A DNA stretch of 64,000 nt from positions 5,022,001 to 5,086,000 of the forward strand of contig NZ_CP039371.1 of the NCBI RefSeq assembly GCF_005080685.1, in the 5' to 3' direction. The notes under the pieces were generated by a model. The model did not search any database. It saw nothing but the letters and a program-made list of their open reading frames with translations, and was not told the DNA's origin. Below, piece after piece: positions 58,353-64,000 of this stretch. The translations under genes and the position numbers were made by a program. The DNA is from Pseudomonas putida (GTDB lineage: Bacteria; Pseudomonadota; Gammaproteobacteria; Pseudomonadales; Pseudomonadaceae). How positions within the stretch are numbered: the first letter of the stretch is position 1; each line of letters begins with the position of its first letter.

Positions 58353-59423
58353 TCAATTCTCTTGATCTTCGGGATACGGCGCCTGAGGAATCGGCACCCA
58401 GCCATCACGGGTGATGCCCGCGCCGATGCGGATGTTCTTGCTTTCAGTTGCCGCCCAGTGCCCGCCCCGGTGCAATACAGCGCGAATCACCGACTTCCGC
58501 GGGTGATCCTCGTCCGCTTTGGCGGAGCTGCATATAGCATTCCAGTGGTGATTGTCAGGCATCGCGTCCAAGCGTGGGCCAAGCAATTGATCCAGAATTT
58601 CCGTAGAGACGTTGTGCCGACCTCCGTGGTGAGGCACTTGGAAGTATCGAATTCCGGGCAACGTAAGTCCCGCAAAGGGGGCATAGTCGATCACTTCCTG
58701 CAACGCTTCTCGTCCTGCATCACCAGTAAGCATAATGCGATGGCCGTTCAGCACAGCCGACTGCACCACACTCATTTCATTCTCCCGACTGGTGGGGCCA
58801 GGTGGAAAATACTCCTCGCCCCACAGGGACTTGATATAGGCTGTCGCGGCCTTTACTGCCCGGAATAGGCTGCTTAGCGCACTATCCATAACGCTTTCAT
58901 CAACAGCTTCCGGTGTCTTCGATGAATCTACGATCAGGTCAAGATAGCGGCCCAAAGTTGGTGCCATTACCATGAATGGGCCAATGCTTTGCCCCTGAAG
59001 AGGAGCATGGATAGAAATTCCCTTCTCCAGCGCAATATCCTCAAGCGCTGCCGAGGCATCATAGATGGACCGCAACTTCCTTCTCAGGGCTTCAACTGAC
59101 TCATAGTTCTCGAAGCGATCAATCAGTTGATCTGCGTATATCCATGGTCTGTTGATCCAGAGGTTCTTGACTGTGCATTGCTCCAAGACTTTCCGCAGCC
59201 CATTGGCGTGGTCGCGGTCAGGGTGCGTGAGGATCACATGGTCGATGACAGTTGTTCCGTAATAGGTTTTCAGATGCTCGACGATCTGATCTCCCGTATC
59301 CAGGTATCCACCGTCAACGACGTGTACGCCCTCAGTGCCATTCACCGAATAGCGTAGCGTGATCGCATCCCCGCTTTTCGCTGTTTCGACGCCTAAAAAA
59401 TCAATCTCGAAGTAGTCAGCCAT
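58353..59423 (-). CDS. Metallo-beta-lactamase-fold hydrolase 1 (ComEC-like MBL)
   Basis: The 356-residue protein starts MADYFEIDFLGVETAKSGDA. Metal ligands are in DHVILTHPDRDHANGLRKVL (about 61-80; H-P-D-R-D-H), RIMLTGDAGREALQEV and YFQVPHHGGRHN. The fold family of ComEC/Rec2-type MBLs acts on phosphodiester or thioester-like bonds, but the substrate here is unknown. No signal peptide is seen, so it is cytoplasmic. It is the last gene of the leftward three-gene operon, 43 bases after the E2-E1-JAB fusion. Confidence 0.85.
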   Translation of the reverse strand: MADYFEIDFLGVETAKSGDAITLRYSVNGTEGVHVVDGGYLDTGDQIVEHLKTYYGTTVIDHVILTHPDRDHANGLRKVLEQCTVKNLWINRPWIYADQLIDRFENYESVEALRRKLRSIYDASAALEDIALEKGISIHAPLQGQSIGPFMVMAPTLGRYLDLIVDSSKTPEAVDESVMDSALSSLFRAVKAATAYIKSLWGEEYFPPGPTSRENEMSVVQSAVLNGHRIMLTGDAGREALQEVIDYAPFAGLTLPGIRYFQVPHHGGRHNVSTEILDQLLGPRLDAMPDNHHWNAICSSAKADEDHPRKSVIRAVLHRGGHWAATESKNIRIGAGITRDGWVPIPQAPYPEDQEN

Positions 59424-59466
59424 AATTCCCCCTCATCCTCTGAAAAAAGTGTCGGTGACTTTGTTC

Positions 59467-61722
59467 TTACCATCGGTCAACCGCGCACGTGAGTCCTGTT
59501 GGAGTCCATACTAACGACACGGCGGGGAGACCACCTGCATCCACAGCGATGCTGCGCAATGTATTCCGGTCTATCCCCGAATGCGCGCCGCCTTTCGGGT
59601 GGCTGTGCCAGGTGCCAATGAAAGCGAGATACCCCAAAGAGACCTCGTTTGCAGCACGCAAACTTTGGACAAGCCCACTGGTTCCAAGGACGAAGCGGGC
59701 TGCCTTGCGAACACTGTCAGAGGGCGCCTCGACAAGGCCCGCAATGGTGATGGTTCGACTTTCAAACGAGATACGGCCAACCAAGGCGCCTCCTGTTTCC
59801 ACCGCACCCCAGTGCAGCGCATCAGCATTGATCGCGTGCGCCACAGGGTGGAGAATCCGAACGCTCCAGCCACCATCGTCCGCTACATCGAGCACAGTGG
59901 TTGGGCCAAGGCTCGCGCGACTCCAGGCCATGCCAAGGCCTTCGGCATCCGCGATGCCAGCACAAAGCGTCGCTTCCTTCGGCAGCCCATCAACGAGCCA
60001 GCGTTCCAGTTGCACTCCAGCCAGTGATGCAGACCGCGAAACAACGGTATCTGACATTGGCATGGTCAGTGAGCGGCAATTGTCCCCTACAAAAATGCGC
60101 GTCGGCTCCGACGTATCACCGGCAATCGACGCACGAAGTTCTGGTACAAACCGGCAGCACTCGAATAAGAATGCCGTGAGGTCGTCAACCCGACCGGCGC
60201 GACTTGGCCCTTCAAGCAAAACCGCGACACAGCGCCCCTGGCCATACATCACGACCCGTGCCAGTCGAGTTGGGGATTGGTCCAATGCTTTTGATTGCGT
60301 TTCTGCGGCCAGTACCTGAAGTGAAGCCGTCGTATCCACGATAAGGGCAGCATCCTGAGGAACGCTTGTGGCGAACCGTTCCGGATCGACTAGGAGGGTC
60401 ACAGCGTCAGCGTCGAACGCGCGCGATTGAAGATGCGACAGTTCTTCAAAGGCCGTCTTCATCAGCGCCGACTTCCGAGGCGGGATCAGCACCGATGCTC
60501 GCTCAATGAGTGCATGCCGCGCTATGTTGTGAGGTGATATGGATTCGTTGTCAACGAAAGTCATTGAGCCGAAACCAGCCCGCCCGAGGTGCATCGCGAT
60601 TTTTGATCCCACACTACCGCAGCCAAGGATGACCAGTGGCTGTGATGTGGCTGCTGACGGGATACCAGATGTCCGTGCCAGCAGCTCGGGAGACAACGCA
60701 TGCGCATGAAAAGCGGGGTGAACCTTGGCATTTCGCTCTAGGAGCGATTGAGCGTTGAGTTCATAGCGCACCACATAGGGCAATACTTCGACATTCCGGC
60801 CTGGTGATCCAACAAGCGGCACTGGTCTTTGTACAGTCAGAATCACAATCGCGTACAAACCGTGCACCCAACCACGCGAGTCTTGTTGCATATCCAGAAT
60901 CGAGCGCCCGTAATAACCCTCCAAGCTTTGGGCTAAAGCGTCACGATCGATACCAAGTTCCGCTGCTCGATCTAGCAGTGTCGTGAGATCGACAACCGTC
61001 TCCGGTTGATAGCGTTCGACTACAAACGGGTGGCCATCGGTGATTGGTCCCCGCGCAATGAAGGTCGCGGTATGGCCATTCCCCCACTTTCCCAACTTGT
61101 CGTTGTGAACGCCTTGGGAGAACACAGGATCGACTTGTGCGCTCAGCTCGTCATCGATGATGGCGTATAGCCCGCCATCAATCGTCACGTAGCCCGCGGA
61201 AACCACCAAAACCGCTCCGTCAACGGGGGCGGCGGCCGCGACCTTTTCGGCACTGAAGACAACGGTCGAAGGACAACTGTCTCGCCGCGTCGGTTCCCAC
61301 CCTTGCTCCAGGTCCAACAACGTTCCGGCGGCAGCCTTGTGCAGCCAATCAACCAACTGATCGACAATGGCGTCGAGACCAAACCGATGCAGCAGTTCGT
61401 TCAAAGATCCTTCGAACAGGCATGGCGAAACCAACTCGCCTTCGCGATGGGGGTTTATGTGTGGCAGGTTGAGCGGGAAGTCCGCACGCAAGAAGGGCTT
61501 GGGCGCGGATAGGGGCCAGTCACTACCGAATGCCAGCACGCATGTCTCGACGGCACGCACCCCGGTTTCGGAGACGCCGTTACGCCGAGACCTGCTTGGC
61601 AGTTGCACGGCAACATCGACTGCTATCTGCGTCAATGCACCGATTACCTTTGGTTCGCCAACGCGGGTCAAGCCCCGATGTCGCTGAAGTTGATGCAGTG
61701 CGTCTGCGATAGCGTCCGTCAT
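59467..61722 (-). CDS. E2-E1-JAB fusion: bacterial ubiquitin-like conjugation enzyme
   Basis: One 751-residue chain combines three activities. Residues about 55-135 look like an E2 (UBC) fold: FLRADFPLNLPHINPHREGE then SPCLFEGSLNELL, with Cys101 as the likely thioester cysteine. About 360-560 is an E1/ThiF Rossmann domain: LVILGCGSVGSKIAMHLGRA, SMTFVDNESISPHNIARHAL. About 635-751 is a JAB/MPN peptidase: Glu642 in VETGGALVGR and IGTWHSHPKGGAHSGIDRNT with His706, His708, Asp718. The middle (140-350) is unassigned. The E1 cysteine is not obvious. Its ATG overlaps the preceding MBL stop by four bases. No ubiquitin-like protein gene is seen nearby. Confidence 0.88.
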   Translation of the reverse strand: MTDAIADALHQLQRHRGLTRVGEPKVIGALTQIAVDVAVQLPSRSRRNGVSETGVRAVETCVLAFGSDWPLSAPKPFLRADFPLNLPHINPHREGELVSPCLFEGSLNELLHRFGLDAIVDQLVDWLHKAAAGTLLDLEQGWEPTRRDSCPSTVVFSAEKVAAAAPVDGAVLVVSAGYVTIDGGLYAIIDDELSAQVDPVFSQGVHNDKLGKWGNGHTATFIARGPITDGHPFVVERYQPETVVDLTTLLDRAAELGIDRDALAQSLEGYYGRSILDMQQDSRGWVHGLYAIVILTVQRPVPLVGSPGRNVEVLPYVVRYELNAQSLLERNAKVHPAFHAHALSPELLARTSGIPSAATSQPLVILGCGSVGSKIAMHLGRAGFGSMTFVDNESISPHNIARHALIERASVLIPPRKSALMKTAFEELSHLQSRAFDADAVTLLVDPERFATSVPQDAALIVDTTASLQVLAAETQSKALDQSPTRLARVVMYGQGRCVAVLLEGPSRAGRVDDLTAFLFECCRFVPELRASIAGDTSEPTRIFVGDNCRSLTMPMSDTVVSRSASLAGVQLERWLVDGLPKEATLCAGIADAEGLGMAWSRASLGPTTVLDVADDGGWSVRILHPVAHAINADALHWGAVETGGALVGRISFESRTITIAGLVEAPSDSVRKAARFVLGTSGLVQSLRAANEVSLGYLAFIGTWHSHPKGGAHSGIDRNTLRSIAVDAGGLPAVSLVWTPTGLTCAVDRW

Positions 61723-62912
61723 GATGCCCCGTGCGGTATGGGAGTTCGCGCGGAGGTGATCACGGCGGCGGCCTTCGATCCAGCTTCCTTCTTCGAGGGG
61801 GGCTGCACACCTTGGGAAGTGACGGTGAAAACGAGGGGTTCCACGGATTTCTCGCTCGGGTATTCACCCGTGCAGTAGAACTCACCCTTTGCTTCCTCCA
61901 CGATTTCGACGTATTCACGCTTTGCACGGATGCAGGGCGGATCGCTGTCGTCATCTTTGATCGGCTTGCAACTTGCAACGATGACGGCGCCGTCGCGGGT
62001 CTGTGACAGTGCATCTCGGGCATCGGCATCAAGTTTTGCCTTTTCTCCGCACTTCGACCAACTGTCGTAAGACAAAGAGTGCCAAGAGCAATGATGAGGC
62101 GTCTGCATGATGTCGTACTCCAGAACCTCGGCATCGGCCTTATGGCGCTGCCACTGACGGTTCCAGATGAATACTTCAGCATCTCCGCCAGTTAGAAACT
62201 TCGCGCCATCTGGTGTCGCCGCATCGGCAGCTAACGTGAAGTTCAAAATCACACTGGACTGATTTTTGACCAAGCACTCTTCCTCTTCCTCATCGTCCTT
62301 TGCGTCCAATGGCGCAAGAAGAAACGCGGAGAAGAATGCTGAACTCTTACCGTTGATTGTCGAGAAGCGCGTATCGACCTTCCGCACGATGGAGGTGAGG
62401 TCATCGGTCTTTCCATTGATGTCCTCCCCCATGATCTGGATGCGATCACCGGCCCCAACGGCGAAGTTCTTGTCTCGGTTCAACTGAACACGTCGGCGCG
62501 CCTCGGTAGCCCACGCCTTCGCGTCATCACACAAGGTAAGGGTCTTGCTCGCACGGCGAAACACAATGGGAGACGACCACATCTCGCGAATGACGATCTT
62601 CTTGTCCTTGTCGTCCTTCTTGTCATCCGGGTATTTGTCCAACTCGCCCAAGTAGAAGTGCCGAGTCAGCCCCCGACAGTGGTCGTCGTCGGGGTGGCTC
62701 AGCAGGAAGGCATCAACATATGGCCTGCCGTTCTCATCCTTCTTCAGTCGATCGCGCAGGTCCTTGGCAACATCACGCGCTTCCCCATCAGGATCGTCGG
62801 CATCTTGCCGGATGTTTACGTCGATCAGTAGCGTGGTGGCATCAAGATCACCGAACTTGATGAGGGTCATGTCCCCGTTGTCAACGGGGAAAAAGGTGAT
62901 GGTGGTGGGCAC
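61719..62912 (-). CDS. Metallo-beta-lactamase-fold hydrolase 2
   Basis: The 397-residue protein starts MPTTITFFPVDNGDMTLIKF. Ligand motifs are FLLSHPDDDHCRGLTRHFYL (about 69-88; HPDDDH), FLTGGDAEVFIW (about 239-250) and MQTPHHCSWHSLSYDSW (about 269-285). It differs from MBL 1 outside these motifs, so it is not a recent duplicate. A highly charged insertion (DKYPDDKKDDKDKK) is notable. It is the first gene of the operon and coupled (ATGA) to the E2-E1-JAB gene. Substrate unknown. Confidence 0.85.
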   Translation of the reverse strand: MPTTITFFPVDNGDMTLIKFGDLDATTLLIDVNIRQDADDPDGEARDVAKDLRDRLKKDENGRPYVDAFLLSHPDDDHCRGLTRHFYLGELDKYPDDKKDDKDKKIVIREMWSSPIVFRRASKTLTLCDDAKAWATEARRRVQLNRDKNFAVGAGDRIQIMGEDINGKTDDLTSIVRKVDTRFSTINGKSSAFFSAFLLAPLDAKDDEEEEECLVKNQSSVILNFTLAADAATPDGAKFLTGGDAEVFIWNRQWQRHKADAEVLEYDIMQTPHHCSWHSLSYDSWSKCGEKAKLDADARDALSQTRDGAVIVASCKPIKDDDSDPPCIRAKREYVEIVEEAKGEFYCTGEYPSEKSVEPLVFTVTSQGVQPPSKKEAGSKAAAVITSARTPIPHGAS

Positions 62913-62925
62913 TTGGGGTCTCCGG

Positions 62926-62986
62926 GTAGACGACCGAGGAGTGATCGCGTATAGTTAATGTACGACTATTTTTTTGATCCGTCTAC
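62926..62986. promoter_or_regulatory. Operator-like repeats between WYL gene and MBL operon
   Basis: The 90-base divergent gap holds TAGT-N11-ACTA within ATAGTTAATGTACGACTAT (62951-62969) and an outer pair GTAGACG (62926-62932)/CGTCTAC (62980-62986). The nested inverted repeats are placed to control both directions and are probable binding sites of the WYL regulator. Confidence 0.5.
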
Positions 62987-63002
62987 TTTTTAGGCGCTAC
63001 TG

Positions 63003-63905
63003 ATGCAAGAGCCTCCCGTTGCTACTGCCGAACCTGTTGAGCCCAAGGGGCTGAGCTGGGGGCTGGAGAGCAGACTTCAATTCATCGATTTTCGGTTGCG
63101 CTGGGAGCGGCGCATCAATCGAATGGATCTCACTGAGCACTTCGGCATATCAGTGCCTCAAGCGTCACTTGACATTGCCAAGTACACAGAACTGGCCCCG
63201 AATAACCTGACATACGACCGCAGCTCCAAGACCTACACGGCAGCGCAGAGTTTTCGTCCGCTTTACCAGCGAAGCTCTGCACAACGTTATCTGGCAGAAC
63301 TGTTGGCAACCAAGATGGGGGTGGTTGAGTCAGCGGCCAGCTTTATCGGCTCCGCGCCGGAGACAGATTGGGCGCCTTCTCCCTGGCGCACCATCGACGA
63401 GCAGACTGTCGAATTGGTGGTCCGTGCAATACGACAGCAGGAAGCCATTCGAGTCAGTTACCAGTCCATGACGTCCTTGAACGAATCAATTCGCCTGCTG
63501 TCACCACACGCTCTTGGCTACGATGGCTTTCGTTGGCACGTGCGCGCGTTTTGCCACAAGCGCCAGCGCTTCAGCGATTTCGTCCTCGCTCGAATCCTCC
63601 GCATCGATGGTATAGAGCCGAGCCAAGTGGACTTCAGTCAGGATACGCATTGGCATACTGTGCTGACTCTGATCCTTGCGCCACACCCCGACTTACCGGC
63701 GGCCAAGAAACGAGTGTTGGAGTTGGACTACGGCATGGAAGACGGGCAGGTCAAGCTTCCATGCCGTCAAGCATTCCTTTACTACACACTAAGACGTCTG
63801 GGCTTGCACACCAAGGAAGCACCAGATCCGCTCGCACAACAGATCGCGCTGAAAAATCGCGACGAAATTCAACCCTACATCGATGCCCTTACGGCACAGG
63901 CTTGA
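63003..63905 (+). CDS. WYL-domain regulator (CapW/BrxR style)
   Basis: The 300-residue protein has an N-terminal winged helix with the family hallmark WGLESRLQFIDFRLRWERRI, INRMDLTEHFGISVPQASLD and LAPNNLTYDRSSKTYTAA (about 15-85). A WYL domain follows (AIRQQEAIRVSYQSMTSLNE; LSPHALGYDGFRWHVRAFCH, about 145-200) and a WCX-like C-terminal domain. Regulators of this architecture repress CBASS, BREX and other phage defence operons. It is divergent from the MBL/E2-E1-JAB operon and 6 bases before a membrane protein gene. Confidence 0.9.
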   Translation: MQEPPVATAEPVEPKGLSWGLESRLQFIDFRLRWERRINRMDLTEHFGISVPQASLDIAKYTELAPNNLTYDRSSKTYTAAQSFRPLYQRSSAQRYLAELLATKMGVVESAASFIGSAPETDWAPSPWRTIDEQTVELVVRAIRQQEAIRVSYQSMTSLNESIRLLSPHALGYDGFRWHVRAFCHKRQRFSDFVLARILRIDGIEPSQVDFSQDTHWHTVLTLILAPHPDLPAAKKRVLELDYGMEDGQVKLPCRQAFLYYTLRRLGLHTKEAPDPLAQQIALKNRDEIQPYIDALTAQA

Positions 63906-63911
63906 CTCCAT

Positions 63912-64000
63912 ATGACAACAATTTTTGAACTGGTCAAGGATCCTTATGAGCGCAAGGCGCGGGTTGTTCCTGGGCTTCTTGTGGCCTTGCCGGTACTGGT
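63912..64000 (+). CDS. Start of a putative membrane protein (cut by window edge)
   Basis: The visible codons read MTTIFELVKDPYERKARVVP followed by GLLVALPVL, the beginning of a hydrophobic helix after a short charged segment. It starts six bases after the WYL regulator stop, so the two are probably cotranscribed. A membrane-embedded partner next to a WYL regulator would fit an effector, but only 29 residues are visible. Confidence 0.6.
   Translation, partial: MTTIFELVKDPYERKARVVPGLLVALPVL

Overview
The window looks like accessory DNA of a GC-rich proteobacterium, most likely a Pseudomonas or close relative. The basis is the Pseudomonas-type island genes on the left (PilM-like pilin gene, DUF3577, DUF3275, DUF6094-type methylase, SNF2-type helicase, umuDC), high-GC codon use, and a Tn4371-type conjugation module. 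I saw no tRNA, rRNA or core chromosomal genes. Two mobile-element backbones appear to be joined near 15.0-15.35 kb.

Left part (1-15 kb). A truncated XRE regulator and a pilM-like gene are followed by about 700 bases of gene-free DNA rich in perfect hairpins. A rightward series of island genes follows (1.6-10.55 kb): many small unknown proteins, DUF3577, DUF3275, a putative DNA methylase and an SNF2-like helicase. Almost every gap holds a GC-rich hairpin. Three gaps carry copies of the same structured RNA: hairpin, hairpin and a loop-to-downstream pseudoknot, with stems that covary between copies. The copy before the DUF3577 gene suggests the bioinformatically described DUF3577 RNA class. After a terminator comes an AT-richer patch (10.6-12.5 kb) with an orphan gene, a broken gene and two zinc-ribbon genes. 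An SOS unit follows: yedK-like and umuDC genes around one LexA box.

Right part (15.35-58 kb, mostly leftward) is the backbone of a Tn4371-type integrative conjugative element. It has a trbBCDEJLFGI mating-pair cluster with traG, two entry-exclusion-like lipoproteins and a LysR regulator. Further on are a VirD2-type relaxase, a TraF-type peptidase, parA, an iteron array and repA, then a maintenance block (DUF2285, DUF2958, DUF736, ParB, DUF932, RadC). No integrase is in view; it should lie beyond 64 kb.

Cargo sits in two places. At 29-43 kb are an AraC regulator with an SDR, a Fur-family regulator, an RND efflux pump, and an iron-uptake-like operon (TonB receptor, membrane protein, small paralogue gene, siderophore-interacting flavoprotein) that also carries an extra methionine aminopeptidase. 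At 58.3-64 kb is a candidate defence locus: two metallo-beta-lactamase-fold proteins flanking a single E2-E1-JAB ubiquitin-like conjugation fusion. Divergent to it are a WYL regulator of the CapW/BrxR style and the start of a membrane protein. I consider this the most exciting system in the window. A six-copy family of short structured GC-rich elements in the maintenance block is a second unexplained signal.
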